The notes under the pieces were generated by a model, which saw only the letters and a list, made by a program, of their open reading frames with translations, searched no databases and was not told the origin of the DNA. The position numbers and the translations under genes are program-made. This document shows positions 16,579-25,564 of a DNA stretch of 64,000 bases, piece by piece. This DNA comes from Faecalicatena orotica (lineage in GTDB: Bacteria; Bacillota; Clostridia; Lachnospirales; Lachnospiraceae): the NCBI RefSeq assembly GCF_003149245.1, contig NZ_QGDL01000001.1, forward strand, positions 337,089 to 401,088, in the 5' to 3' direction. Each line of letters begins with the position of its first letter. Position 1 is the stretch's first letter.

Positions 16579-17637
16579 TTATTCATTATCCGAATAGTCG
16601 TCTTCACTCTGCTTTACAGTGACACCCTGCTTTTCAAAATTGACTTTCTTCCAAACATTTTTATGTTCTGTTATCTCTGTGTCTTCTCTCCACTTCTTCA
16701 GAAGAGAATCATACTGCTCCTGCTTTCTCTCTTCCACAATGGATTCCTTCTTTGCATCGGTAGCTTCTCTGTCAAGGAAACTGGTCACTTTTGCCACATA
16801 AACACCTGAATCCGTATCAACGATGTCTGTGACGTCCCCTTCATTCTCAAGAGCATCCGCTGCCTTCACCAGATCTGCATTCGGAGATGTGGAATCGGCA
16901 TCAAATGTAGCTGTCTTTACTTCCTGTCCTGCTTCCTGTGCCAAAGCCCCTATATCCGGATTGTCCCCTGCTTTTAAGCTGTCTGCAAATTCCTGTGCCT
17001 TCTGCTTCTGGGCCGCTTTCTCGTCATCAGTCATGGCCTCTGAATTACCATCCGCATCTGTCTTATTATAAGAGAACAAAACATACTGCATGCTCTTCTG
17101 CGCGGCCTCTTCATCAGACACCTCTTCGTCAACGCCTTCCTTCATCGGCTGGTCCATCCTGCTCTGTATGGTAGCAAGCTCCAGGTACTTCTTTACATTC
17201 TTCTCATACCCGGAAACCGCCTCTTTGTCCTCCAGGGTGTTATCTTCTACAAAGAGATTAGCTGCCTTATCAATCGCCTTTTTATCATCATCAGTCAGTT
17301 CAATATCATAATCCGCCGCATGCTGGTTCAAAAGATACATGTTCTCCAGAGCCTCAAGGAGGCTTTCTTTCATACCGTCTTCGTAGGTCTTGCCATCCTC
17401 AACCTCCTGCTTCCACATGTCCTCACCAGTCATCCCCATCATACCCGCATAATAGGTCTCATACTGAGCCTGCTGCATTCTGGCATAAAAATTGGCAACA
17501 CCCAGTGTGATCTTATCCTTTCCAACCTCTGCCACGACCGCATCATTATCCATAGAACGGCTGCATCCTGCCAGAGATGACACTGCAAGGGCTCCCGCTG
17601 CCGCCATAATTATCAATTTCTTTCTGAACTGTCCCAT
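16579..17637 (-). CDS. PrsA-like foldase lipoprotein (SurA/parvulin family)
   Basis: The product is 352 residues. A lipoprotein signal peptide with the lipobox SSLAGC puts the mature protein on the outer face of the membrane. The rest resembles PrsA/SurA: an N-terminal chaperone part with Met- and Glu-rich helices (about 30-180), a parvulin-like region (about 185-290; MQYVLFSYN ... LAQEAG ... DTDSGVYVAKV) and a C-terminal helix returning to the chaperone part. The parvulin part is degenerate, so isomerase activity is uncertain and it may act purely as a chaperone for secreted proteins. It follows mfd by 48 nt and may share the pth-mfd transcript. AGGAGGATATT precedes the ATG. Confidence 0.85.
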   Translation of the reverse strand: MGQFRKKLIIMAAAGALAVSSLAGCSRSMDNDAVVAEVGKDKITLGVANFYARMQQAQYETYYAGMMGMTGEDMWKQEVEDGKTYEDGMKESLLEALENMYLLNQHAADYDIELTDDDKKAIDKAANLFVEDNTLEDKEAVSGYEKNVKKYLELATIQSRMDQPMKEGVDEEVSDEEAAQKSMQYVLFSYNKTDADGNSEAMTDDEKAAQKQKAQEFADSLKAGDNPDIGALAQEAGQEVKTATFDADSTSPNADLVKAADALENEGDVTDIVDTDSGVYVAKVTSFLDREATDAKKESIVEERKQEQYDSLLKKWREDTEITEHKNVWKKVNFEKQGVTVKQSEDDYSDNE

Positions 17638-17685
17638 AATATCCTCCTACGTACATTCTAACTTCATTATTATAGCCTTTTTTTA

Positions 17686-20600
17686 TTATTCTAACAAGCC
17701 TTTTATATCATTTAACAGCTTTTTCACCAATTCCAGAACGTCCTCGTCCTTTGTCTTCCCACTGCGCCCCTTCTTCTGGTACAGGAAATACGGCGGTGTG
17801 TCTGCCTTGAATACAAGGCTGCCATTGTAGGCCTTGAGAAGTCCCGGTATTTTCTGCGGCTGTACCTTTGCTTTCTCATACATGGTAAGCTGGTATGCAT
17901 CTCCTTTTTGCTCCACTGCCGTTACATAGGCAGAATGAGCCAGCGCCTTTAAGCCTGCAATGTTCAAAAGCTGCTGCACCTTCCTCGGGATGTCGCCGAA
18001 ACGGTCGATGAGTTCTTCGATCATATCGTCCATCTCCTCTTCATTCTCAATGCTGGCAATCCGTTTATAGACATCCAGCTTCTGGAATTCATTTGCAATA
18101 TAAGACTCTGGAATATACGCATCGATATTCAGGTCGATGGAGGTTGTATACACATCTTCTTCCATCTCCCCCTTCAGCTGTTTCACTGCCTCATTGAGCA
18201 TCTTACAGTACAGGTCATACCCCACGGCCTCCATATGGCCGTGCTGCCGGGCGCCTAGGAGGTTGCCCGCCCCGCGTATTTCCAGATCCCGCATGGCGAT
18301 CTTAAACCCGGAACCAAGATCCGTAAATTCACGGATCGCGGCGAGGCGCTTCTCCGCAATTTCTTTGAGCATCTTATCCCTTCTGTACAGAAGAAACGCA
18401 TATGCCATACGGTTCGAACGCCCGACCCTCCCCCGAAGCTGGTAGAGCTGGGAGAGTCCCAGCCGGTCCGCATCGTGGATGATCATTGTATTTACATTGG
18501 AAATATCCAGTCCCGTCTCAATGATCGTCGTGGAAACGAGGACATCAATATCACCGTTAATGAAGTCATACATAATATTTTCCAGTTCCCGCTCGTTCAT
18601 CTGGCCGTGGGCAAACGATACTACGGCATCCGGGACAAGCCTCTGGATCCTGCCCGCCACATCTGCGATGTCGCTGACACGGTTGTATACATAGTAGACC
18701 TGTCCGTCACGGGACAGTTCTCTTTCTATGGCCTCCCTGACCATCTCGTCATTGTATTCCATTACATAGGTCTGAATCGGCATACGGTCCATCGGGGCTT
18801 CTTCCAGCACGCTCATATCCCTGATTCCGATCAGGCTCATATGGAGCGTTCTGGGAATCGGTGTGGCTGTCAGGGTCAGTACGTCTATATTTTCTTTCAG
18901 CTTCTTGATCTTCTCCTTGTGTGTGACCCCGAAACGCTGCTCCTCATCAATAATCAGCAGGCCTAAGTCTTTGAACATGACATCCTTTGACAGGACCCTG
19001 TGTGTTCCGATCACAATGTCCACAAGGCCTTTCTTTAAATCTTCCACCGTCTTCTTCTGCTGCGTGGAAGTCCTGAATCTGCACAGGAGGTCCACCCTGA
19101 CCGGGAAGTCTTTCATCCTCTGTACAAACGTGTTGTAATGCTGCTGGGCCAGAATCGTAGTCGGCACAAGATAAACGACCTGCTTTCCCTCCTGAATCGC
19201 TTTAAAGGCGGCCCTGATTGCAATCTCAGTCTTCCCATACCCGACATCCCCACAGATCAGACGGTCCATGATCTTCCTGCTTTCCATATCCCGTTTGGTA
19301 TCGGCAATCGCCTGGAGCTGGTCGTCCGTTTCCTCAAAAGGAAACATCTCCTCAAATTCCTTCTGCCATACGGTGTCCGTCTCATAGGCATACCCTTCGG
19401 CCTGCTGCCTTGCCGCATACAGCTCTACCAGGTCCTTCGCAATCTCCCTGACTGCTCCGCGTACCTGACTCTTTGTCTTCGCCCACTGGCTCGTTCCCAG
19501 CTTGTTCAGCTTTGGTTTCTTTGCGTCCGCCCCCGCATACTTCTGGATCAGGTCCAGCTGGGTCGCCAGAATATAAAGCGCGCCTCCCCCGGCATAGGTA
19601 ATCTTCATGTAGTCTTTCGTGATTTTGTCTACTTCAATCTTTTCGATGCCCTGATAAATTCCCAAACCGTGGTTTTCATGTACAACATAGTCCCCGATCT
19701 TCAGTTCCGAGAAGTTCTGGATCTTCTGCCCCTCATAGACTTTCCGGCGTTTCTTCTTTTTGTGTTTCCCGAAAATATCGGTCTCTGAGATGACCATGAA
19801 CTTCAGCATCGGATATTCATATCCCTCTTCCACATGCCCGTACGCAACCATGATCTCCCCGGGCTGTACGATGCGGCCCATATCCTCGCTGTAAAAACTG
19901 CTCAGGTCATAATCCCGCAGATCCTCTGCAAGACGCCGTGCACGCGTCCTGGAGCCGGAAAGGAGGATCACGCGGTACCCATTTCTTTTCAGCCTCTTCA
20001 AGTCCCTCGTCAGCATTTCGAAGCTGTTATTGTACGGATTTACACCCTTTGTCTGAAGACTGTAAGTATCCCGCACATGAAAAGAACCGCATTTTGACTC
20101 CAGCGTCGTCAGTCCGATTCCGTAATACTGGTTCATCTTCTCCACAAGCTCTTTTGTGGAAAACACACGCAGATCCTCTTCCTCATCCTGAATTCCCGCG
20201 GCCTCCCTGTTTTTCTGACTGTTCAGGAATTCTTCCTCCACCTCGTCCAGACGTTCCAGAAGTCGTACAGGTTCATCCAGAAATAATATACTTTTTGAAA
20301 CCGGGAAATAATCCAGAAAGGAAACACAGTCTGCACTGTCCCCCTGAAGCTCTGCGGCGGGGTAAATCACGACCTCGTCCAGATTCTCAACCGAACGCTG
20401 GCTCTCCACGTCAAACGTACGGATCGAGTCCACCTCGTCGCCCCACAGTTCTATACGGACGGGAAGCTCTTCTGTCAGGGGGAACACGTCCAGAATCCCG
20501 CCTCTCACGGCAAACTGTCCCGGCCCCTCGACTTCTGTCTCTCTCTCATACCCCATCGCTGAAAGTTTTTTCTGGAGTTTTGTAAAATCAACGGCCCCCT

Positions 20601-21069
20601 CTCCTGAAATATGAATCCTCTTTTCAGAAATGTCATTAAGCGGGGACATTCCATCCAGAAAAGCATCGATCGTCGTAATGATAGTAATCCCGTTTTCAGT
20701 CCCCCCGGCATCTCCTGCTGAAGCACTGCCTTCATTTCCGGTCTCAAAAATTGCCTTTACCACTTCCATGCGCTGCTTTACAAGATACTTGCCCTTGATA
20801 TCAGCATGGTAAAAGAGCAGGTCCTTTGCCGGGTAAAGGTACACATCCTCATCCAGAAAGCGATATTCCTCATAGGCTTTCTTCGCCTTTTCATCACTGG
20901 AAAAAGCGATGATTTTGTAAAAACAACCATCGCTTAATGCATACATCAGGTGCGTCTTCTGTGAGTTGACACATCCCGCGATCTGCAGGATTCCTTTTTC
21001 CTTTTTTCGTTTTGAAAAAATCTCATTATACTCCGCCAGCTCGGAAAGCGGCGCTAAAAAAGCCTGCAT
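17686..21069 (-). CDS. mfd: Transcription-repair coupling factor Mfd
   Basis: Mfd removes RNA polymerase stalled at DNA lesions and recruits UvrA. The 1127-residue protein has the full family layout: an N-terminal UvrB-like module (about 1-350), a polymerase-interaction domain around residue 490 (FSELKIGDYVVHENHGLGIY), the RecG-like translocase with Walker A GDVGYGKTE and the DEEQ box IDEEQRFG, TRG motifs (LRGRVGRSNR, GAGNLLGARQHG), and the C-terminal domain. The start at 21069 follows AAGGAAG and lies 4 nt after the pth stop. A start 36 nt further upstream would overlap pth and lacks a ribosome site. A pth-mfd pair is conserved in Firmicutes. Confidence 0.97.
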   Translation of the reverse strand: MQAFLAPLSELAEYNEIFSKRKKEKGILQIAGCVNSQKTHLMYALSDGCFYKIIAFSSDEKAKKAYEEYRFLDEDVYLYPAKDLLFYHADIKGKYLVKQRMEVVKAIFETGNEGSASAGDAGGTENGITIITTIDAFLDGMSPLNDISEKRIHISGEGAVDFTKLQKKLSAMGYERETEVEGPGQFAVRGGILDVFPLTEELPVRIELWGDEVDSIRTFDVESQRSVENLDEVVIYPAAELQGDSADCVSFLDYFPVSKSILFLDEPVRLLERLDEVEEEFLNSQKNREAAGIQDEEEDLRVFSTKELVEKMNQYYGIGLTTLESKCGSFHVRDTYSLQTKGVNPYNNSFEMLTRDLKRLKRNGYRVILLSGSRTRARRLAEDLRDYDLSSFYSEDMGRIVQPGEIMVAYGHVEEGYEYPMLKFMVISETDIFGKHKKKKRRKVYEGQKIQNFSELKIGDYVVHENHGLGIYQGIEKIEVDKITKDYMKITYAGGGALYILATQLDLIQKYAGADAKKPKLNKLGTSQWAKTKSQVRGAVREIAKDLVELYAARQQAEGYAYETDTVWQKEFEEMFPFEETDDQLQAIADTKRDMESRKIMDRLICGDVGYGKTEIAIRAAFKAIQEGKQVVYLVPTTILAQQHYNTFVQRMKDFPVRVDLLCRFRTSTQQKKTVEDLKKGLVDIVIGTHRVLSKDVMFKDLGLLIIDEEQRFGVTHKEKIKKLKENIDVLTLTATPIPRTLHMSLIGIRDMSVLEEAPMDRMPIQTYVMEYNDEMVREAIERELSRDGQVYYVYNRVSDIADVAGRIQRLVPDAVVSFAHGQMNERELENIMYDFINGDIDVLVSTTIIETGLDISNVNTMIIHDADRLGLSQLYQLRGRVGRSNRMAYAFLLYRRDKMLKEIAEKRLAAIREFTDLGSGFKIAMRDLEIRGAGNLLGARQHGHMEAVGYDLYCKMLNEAVKQLKGEMEEDVYTTSIDLNIDAYIPESYIANEFQKLDVYKRIASIENEEEMDDMIEELIDRFGDIPRKVQQLLNIAGLKALAHSAYVTAVEQKGDAYQLTMYEKAKVQPQKIPGLLKAYNGSLVFKADTPPYFLYQKKGRSGKTKDEDVLELVKKLLNDIKGLLE

Positions 21070-21073
21070 AAGT

Positions 21074-21652
21074 CTACTCTTCCTTCTTTTTGCGGTTATA
21101 TTCATTCATCGCGGCCTGAATCTCCCCGGCCGTAATCATTTCCACGGCATGTACCGCCTGACTGTAGCCTTCTTCCATCAATTCATGCTCCGCTTTTGTA
21201 AAATGCCCAAGCACATAGTCTGCCAGATCATACCTCGGCGGCTTTTCACCAACGCCAACCTTAATCCGTGGAAATACCTGACTTCCCAGATGTGCAATGA
21301 TGCTCTTGATCCCATTGTGCCCTCCGGCACTTCCCTTTGCCCGGATGCGCAGCTGTCCGACGCCGAGGCTCACATCATCATAAATAATAATCAGTTCCTG
21401 CTCAATATCCACCTTGTAGTAATCCACGAGACTGATAATACTCTCACCGCTGAGATTCATATAAGTCATGGGCTTTGCCAGAATCACCTTCTGGCCCCCG
21501 ATAATGCCTTTCCCTATGAATGCACGGTGCTTCCTCGTGTCCACTGATATATTATATTGGCCAGCAATGGCATCAATGACTTCAAATCCCACATTATGCC
21601 TTGTTCCTTCATATTGTTTATCCGGATTTCCCAATCCAGCAATAATATACAT
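21074..21652 (-). CDS. pth: Peptidyl-tRNA hydrolase
   Basis: Pth cleaves peptidyl-tRNAs that fall off ribosomes. The 192-residue protein has GLGNPDKQYEGTRHNVGF with the catalytic His, the conserved PMTYMNLSG block, the DDVSL block and GSAGGHNGIKSI. Length is normal. The start at 21652 is chosen because GAGGTG lies 6 nt upstream; an ATG three codons earlier would place that site inside the gene. It is the first gene of pth-mfd and probably of the following PrsA-like gene. In Bacillus the same gene is called spoVC because a mutant allele blocks sporulation. Confidence 0.96.
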   Translation of the reverse strand: MYIIAGLGNPDKQYEGTRHNVGFEVIDAIAGQYNISVDTRKHRAFIGKGIIGGQKVILAKPMTYMNLSGESIISLVDYYKVDIEQELIIIYDDVSLGVGQLRIRAKGSAGGHNGIKSIIAHLGSQVFPRIKVGVGEKPPRYDLADYVLGHFTKAEHELMEEGYSQAVHAVEMITAGEIQAAMNEYNRKKKEE

Positions 21653-21858
21653 AACTTTCACCTCTTCATGCAGGGCCGTAATTAAAAATTAAACACAGCC
21701 TGAATTTTCCAAATGTGGCTGATACGCCGCATCTCCATACATTTTACAGGATTGCATCCTATTTGTCACGTAAAAGCCGCGAATATTTTTCGGTTTCCCG
21801 TCATACACTTATAAAAAGCGAAATGGAAATAAAATGGCTAACATGGGAGGTCTTTTTC

Positions 21859-22293
21859 ATGGGTTCTAAAACTAAAATCATCGTTCTGCATATGAAAGAA
21901 ATCATTTATACCGCAGTTTTTGTGGCACTGGGCATACTGCTTGTCATTCTGCTGGTAGTTATGTTCCGTCCCGGAGGGAAAGATAAAAGTGCAGATGCGA
22001 AAAAACAGTACACTCCGGGGGTCTACACTTCAACACTGACTCTGAACAACACAAACCTGGAGGTCGAAGTATCCGTGGATGAGTCACATATCAACTCCAT
22101 CCGGTTCTCCAATCTGGATGAGGCGATGACAACCATGTTCCCGCTCATCCAGCCGGCAATCGAAGAAATTGCTGATCAGGTCTATGATAAGCAGTCGCTC
22201 GAGGAAATTTCGTTATCCGATGATACCCCGTACACATCCCAGGTGATCCTGGATGCAATAAAAGAAGCCACAGAAAAAGCCGCAGTGAAATAA
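21859..22293 (+). CDS. Small membrane-anchored protein of unknown function
   Basis: The 144-residue product has one membrane helix (about 17-36, VFVALGILLVILLVVMF) and an extracytoplasmic part of about 105 residues with YTPGVYTSTLTL ... LEVEVSVDESHINSIRF. That pattern resembles the core of FMN-binding-like domains seen in Clostridia. The Ser/Thr that receives FMN in RnfG/NqrC proteins is not clearly present, so flavin binding is not claimed. GGGAGG precedes the ATG at 21859; the longer frame upstream has no ribosome site. It stands alone between divergent pth and the convergent acidic protein, and a terminator overlaps its 3' end. I see nothing else firm in 21653-21858. Confidence 0.75.
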   Translation: MGSKTKIIVLHMKEIIYTAVFVALGILLVILLVVMFRPGGKDKSADAKKQYTPGVYTSTLTLNNTNLEVEVSVDESHINSIRFSNLDEAMTTMFPLIQPAIEEIADQVYDKQSLEEISLSDDTPYTSQVILDAIKEATEKAAVK

Positions 22294-22306
22294 TTCTGCG
22301 GCTTTT
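22275..22306. terminator. Bidirectional intrinsic terminator
   Basis: AAAAGCCGCAG and CTGCGGCTTTT form an 11-bp stem with a 10-nt loop. The flanking A and T runs allow termination of the gene ending at 22293 and of the convergent gene ending at 22318. Confidence 0.85.
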
Positions 22307-22317
22307 GTATGTGTGGA

Positions 22318-22581
22318 TTATCCTTCCACGATCAGATACTGACCATTCTGCAGTGCGAAAACTTCTGACGCTTCTTCCAGTTCTTCCGGAGTCATCGCAT
22401 CGACATCGATCCCGCTCTCCTCAAAATATTCCCTTACCTCGTCAATGGAATCAACAACCACTGCCATGCAGTCTTCCAGGAAGGCTTCTGCCTCCTCCAG
22501 TGTCTCAGCCACAGGTTCGTCAAACAGCTGGGACTGCTTCTGCAAAAATGTAAGTAAACATTCCTCATCGTATTCATTCAT
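22318..22581 (-). CDS. Small acidic protein of unknown function (87 aa)
   Basis: The product is 87 residues, strongly acidic (many Glu and Asp) and probably helical, starting MNEYDEECLLTFLQ and ending FALQNGQYLIVEG. I do not recognise a named family. GGGAGGTGG precedes the ATG at 22581, which overlaps the end of the HAD phosphatase gene by 8 nt, so the two are translationally coupled. A longer in-frame start exists but lacks a ribosome site. Confidence 0.75.
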   Translation of the reverse strand: MNEYDEECLLTFLQKQSQLFDEPVAETLEEAEAFLEDCMAVVVDSIDEVREYFEESGIDVDAMTPEELEEASEVFALQNGQYLIVEG

Positions 22582-23251
22582 GACTTTCCACCTCCCTATC
22601 ATTGATAAATTCAAAGATCTCAAGCGGCGAATCCATAATCAGTTCAGCTCCCGCTTCTCTGAGGGCTTCTCTGCCCCTGAATCCCCAGGATACTCCTATG
22701 GTCTTCATCCCGGCCGCTCTCCCTGTCGCAATGTCCACTTCAGAATCGCCGATATACAACGTCTCTGACGCATCTGCCTGTAGCTTCCGCGCAATATCGA
22801 GCGCTGCCGCAGGGTCCGGCTTTCTTGGTACGCCCTCTTTCTGGCCCTGTATCCACTGAAATGTATCCGTGCCGAAAATCTCTTCCACGACACTCAAAGC
22901 ATCTCTGTCCGGCTTGTTGGACAGTACCGCCATCCTGATTCCCGCCGGCTTAAGCTTTGATAGCAGTTCCATGATCCCGTCATACGGTACTACATGATAT
23001 GTGCATCCGGTCTTAAATATGCGGTCATATCTTTGCATGGCCTCGTCAAGCCGTGCCAGATTCTTCTCACCTGACGCTTTCAGGGATTTCTCTAAAAGCA
23101 CCTTAGCGCCGTTGCCGACAAACATCCGGCATTCATCCCGGGTGATCGGTGGAAGTCCCATCTCTTTCAGTGTCTCATTCACAGAAAAAGTCAAAGAATC
23201 CAAAGTATCTGTCAATGTTCCGTCTAAATCAAAAATGCAAGCTTTATACAT
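22574..23251 (-). CDS. HAD-family phosphatase (phosphoglycolate phosphatase-like)
   Basis: The 225-residue protein has all HAD motifs: I, FDLDGTLTDT with the nucleophile Asp; II, VLSNKPD; III, the Lys in QKEGVPRKPDP; and IV, YIGDSEVDI. A helical cap lies between motifs I and II, as in Gph/PpaX enzymes, which hydrolyse phosphoglycolate or pyrophosphate. The true substrate is not determined by sequence. A near-consensus promoter lies 65 nt upstream. The small acidic protein gene overlaps its end, which suggests co-expression. Confidence 0.88.
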   Translation of the reverse strand: MYKACIFDLDGTLTDTLDSLTFSVNETLKEMGLPPITRDECRMFVGNGAKVLLEKSLKASGEKNLARLDEAMQRYDRIFKTGCTYHVVPYDGIMELLSKLKPAGIRMAVLSNKPDRDALSVVEEIFGTDTFQWIQGQKEGVPRKPDPAAALDIARKLQADASETLYIGDSEVDIATGRAAGMKTIGVSWGFRGREALREAGAELIMDSPLEIFEFINDREVESHE

Positions 23252-23315
23252 GGTTCCTCTCCATACCTTCCTTATTATCGTATCTGTATAGAACAGTTAC
23301 TTATAATCTACGTTT

Positions 23316-23344
23316 ATCATAGTATGAAGTCATGGAAATTTCAA
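23316..23344 (-). promoter_or_regulatory. Promoter of the HAD phosphatase gene
   Basis: TTGAAA (23339-23344), a 17-nt spacer and TATGAT (23316-23321) on the minus strand. Confidence 0.7.
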
Positions 23345-23373
23345 CCATAAATAGGGATTTTTTCTGAATGTGT

Positions 23374-24153
23374 TTATCCAAGCAGGTACTGCTTCATTAC
23401 TTTCAGTGCATTTTTCTCCAGACGGCTGACCTGTGCCTGTGATATCTTGATCTCCTCGGCCACTTCCATCTGGGTCTTTCCTTCAAAGAAACGGAGGGTA
23501 ATGATATAGCGCTCCCGCTCATTGAGACGCTCCATCGCGGCTTCCAGTGACAGCTCCTCTACCCAGTTTTCCTCCTTATTCTTCTTATCGCTCACCTGGT
23601 CCATGACATACAGCGTATCCCCCCCATCCGAGTACACAGGCTCATGCAGGCTCATAGGCATCTGTATGGCATCCAGAGCAAAGACGATATCCTCTTTGGA
23701 GATTCCGATCTCCTCAGCAATCTCCTGCACGGTAGGCTCCTTTAAATGCTTCTTCATATAGCCTTCCTTCGCATAGATTGCCTTATAAGCGGTATCCCTT
23801 AAGGACCTGCTGACACGGATGGAATTATTGTCCCTTAAATACCTTCTGATTTCCCCGATAATCATGGGAACTGCATAAGTAGAAAACTTCACCGCCCTGT
23901 CCGGGTCAAAATGGTCCACCGCCTTCATGAGTCCTACGCAGCCGATCTGGAACAGGTCATCCGCATTCTCATTACTGCTTGAAAACCGCTTAATCACACT
24001 TAAGACCAGCCTTAAATTCCCTTTAATATACTGTTCCCGCGCCTCTTCGTCCCCTTCCTTAATACGGGAAAACAAAGCCACCTTCTCTTCTTCTTTCAAG
24101 AGTGGGAGCTTCGCTGTATTGACACCACATAATTCCACTTTATTCAAAGCCAT
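23374..24153 (-). CDS. sigG: Forespore sigma factor G
   Basis: Sigma G directs late forespore transcription. The 259-residue protein begins NKVELCGVNTAKLP, characteristic of SigG and the site of anti-sigma binding. It has region 2 (DLFQIGCVGLMKAVDHFDP, KFSTYAVPMIIGEIRRYLRD), region 3 (EPTVQEIAEEIGIS) and region 4 (TQMEVAEEIKISQAQVSRLE). AGGAGG precedes the ATG. Unlike in Bacillus, it is not next to sigE: a beta-CASP nuclease and a cotJ operon lie between. A possible sigma-F-type promoter (GAATA, 15 nt, GAGAATGATT on the minus strand, about 24200-24230) would fit known control but is weak. Confidence 0.95.
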   Translation of the reverse strand: MALNKVELCGVNTAKLPLLKEEEKVALFSRIKEGDEEAREQYIKGNLRLVLSVIKRFSSSNENADDLFQIGCVGLMKAVDHFDPDRAVKFSTYAVPMIIGEIRRYLRDNNSIRVSRSLRDTAYKAIYAKEGYMKKHLKEPTVQEIAEEIGISKEDIVFALDAIQMPMSLHEPVYSDGGDTLYVMDQVSDKKNKEENWVEELSLEAAMERLNERERYIITLRFFEGKTQMEVAEEIKISQAQVSRLEKNALKVMKQYLLG

Positions 24154-24319
24154 AATAAAAATCCTCCTAGACGAAAATTTGATCTAGTAAAATCATTCTC
24201 ATTCTGGCCGGCAGTTATTCTTTGGGGAGAAAATTAAAAAAAGTTTTAGTCCTTGACAATACAATTCGGCTCTGGTGGGATAACGCAAGTTGAATTTAGA
24301 GATTCATTTAATTAATATG

Positions 24320-24375
24320 TATAAACTGGCGCCATTTAATAAATCGGGAATTGTTTTATATAGCGCCAGTTTATA
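24320..24375. terminator. Stem-loop between cotJC and sigG
   Basis: TATAAACTGGCGC (24320-24332) pairs perfectly with GCGCCAGTTTATA (24363-24375) over a 30-nt AT-rich loop. Seven T follow on the plus strand; the minus strand continues with only a moderately T-rich tract. It may end cotJC transcription, but the better terminator orientation is plus. Confidence 0.6.
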
Positions 24376-24386
24376 ATTTTTTTGTC

Positions 24387-25004
24387 TTACAACTCTGTTT
24401 TCATCATTCCTTTATCGAATTCAGGATTGAAGTAATAATAATTCTTTGAATCCAATTTTTCTTTCGTTTTTTCTAATGCTTCCCCGAATCTCTGGAAATG
24501 CACGACTTCTCTTGCCCTTAAGAATTTCAGTGGTTCTCTGACCTCAGGGTCGGGAATCATCCGCAGCAGGTTGTCGTATACTGTTCTTGCTTTCTGTTCT
24601 GCCGCAAGGTCCTCCGTCAGGTCTGTAATGGCATCGCCCTTGGACTGGAATTCGATGGACGTAAATGGCAGCGCGGATGCGGCCTGCGGCCAGAGAGCGG
24701 TCGTATGGTCGATATAGTAGGCATCAAATCCTGCCTCTTTTGCCTGCTCAATTGTCAAATGCTTTGTCAGCTGATAAACCATCGCGCAGATAATCTCCAT
24801 ATGCGCCAGTTCTTCTGTACCGATATCTGTCAAAAGACCGCCCACCTGTTTCACAGGCATGGTATACCTCTGTGAAAGATACCGCATGGATGCGGAGAGC
24901 TCTCCGTCGGGTCCGCCGTACTGGCTGATGATCATCTGGGCCGTCTTCGGACAGGTTTTTGTAATTTTAACCGGAAACTGTAATCTTTTTTCATATATCC
25001 ACAT
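24387..25004 (-). CDS. cotJC: Spore coat protein CotJC (manganese-catalase fold), copy 1
   Basis: CotJC is a spore-coat protein of the manganese catalase family (ferritin-like four-helix bundle). The 205-residue protein has the family start MWIYEKRLQFPVKI, then SQYGGPDGELSASMRYLSQRYTMP, TDIGTEELAHMEI with metal-ligand Glu and His, LAAEQKARTVYDN and REVVHFQRFGEAL with further ligands. It begins directly after the stop of the CotJA-CotJB fusion gene; AAGGAG lies inside that gene. A second copy is at 49166-49783. The two share the same blocks but differ at many positions, so this is not a recent duplication. Confidence 0.95.
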   Translation of the reverse strand: MWIYEKRLQFPVKITKTCPKTAQMIISQYGGPDGELSASMRYLSQRYTMPVKQVGGLLTDIGTEELAHMEIICAMVYQLTKHLTIEQAKEAGFDAYYIDHTTALWPQAASALPFTSIEFQSKGDAITDLTEDLAAEQKARTVYDNLLRMIPDPEVREPLKFLRAREVVHFQRFGEALEKTKEKLDSKNYYYFNPEFDKGMMKTEL

Positions 25005-25442
25005 TTAAACACACGCTCCTTCCCAAGGCATGGGACCGTCCTGCCAGCAGAACTTCCCGCCACTCTCACAGTAAATGATGCAGTCTCTCGTCAGGGGATA
25101 AAACTTTGCTGCAAATTGTTTTTTCAGCTCATCCCTCTCCTTCGTTTTCTGACTGTACATATCGAGTGCCTGGGTGTCACTCATATGAGTATCCAGATAC
25201 AACGTCAGATCGTCCAGTAAAAAACTTGTCTCTGCTATTTTGGTTAGCAGCGTTTCTCTTTCCCTCTGCTCCTCAGACTTCGGTGCAGCTTCTTTGATAT
25301 CCTTCTTTTCAATTTCCGCCGCAAAAAACGGCTTGTTCAGATCCCGGAAAATGGTACCTGCAGCCATCGCTTCTTTTTCATCATATAACGCGCCCCATTG
25401 CTGAATCGGAATAGACGCAATTGCCAAATGTTCTTCCTGCAT
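25005..25442 (-). CDS. CotJA-CotJB fusion spore coat protein
   Basis: The 145-residue product joins two coat proteins that are normally separate. Residues about 7-45 (AIASIPIQQWGALYDEKEA ... GTIFRDLNKPFF) match CotJA. A charged linker follows, and residues about 68-145 (LLTKIAETSFLLDDLTLYLDTH ... YPLTRDC ... GPMPWEGACV) match CotJB. The second cotJ operon in this window keeps the two as overlapping genes, which shows how a fusion could arise by loss of the stop and start. The ATG at 25442 follows AGGAGA; an upstream longer frame would cross a hairpin leader. It forms an operon with cotJC directly after it. Confidence 0.9.
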   Translation of the reverse strand: MQEEHLAIASIPIQQWGALYDEKEAMAAGTIFRDLNKPFFAAEIEKKDIKEAAPKSEEQRERETLLTKIAETSFLLDDLTLYLDTHMSDTQALDMYSQKTKERDELKKQFAAKFYPLTRDCIIYCESGGKFCWQDGPMPWEGACV

Positions 25443-25453
25443 AAAAAAATCTC

Positions 25454-25506
25454 CTTTCTCCACATAAATGAATACACATCTGTGCACACTTAGTATGTGG
25501 AGAAAG
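25454..25506 (-). promoter_or_regulatory. Leader stem-loop that overlaps the ribosome site of the cotJ fusion gene
   Basis: CTTTCTCCACATA and TATGTGGAGAAAG are a perfect 13-bp inverted repeat with 27 nt between. In the minus-strand mRNA the 3' arm ends in GAGAAAG, which adjoins and partly covers the AGGAGA site before the ATG at 25442. It may control translation or protect the 5' end. Confidence 0.6.
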
Positions 25507-25564
25507 AAGATTTCTACGTTATAAAAACACATCCAGTTTTGTTAAAATATATAACCGTACTTCT

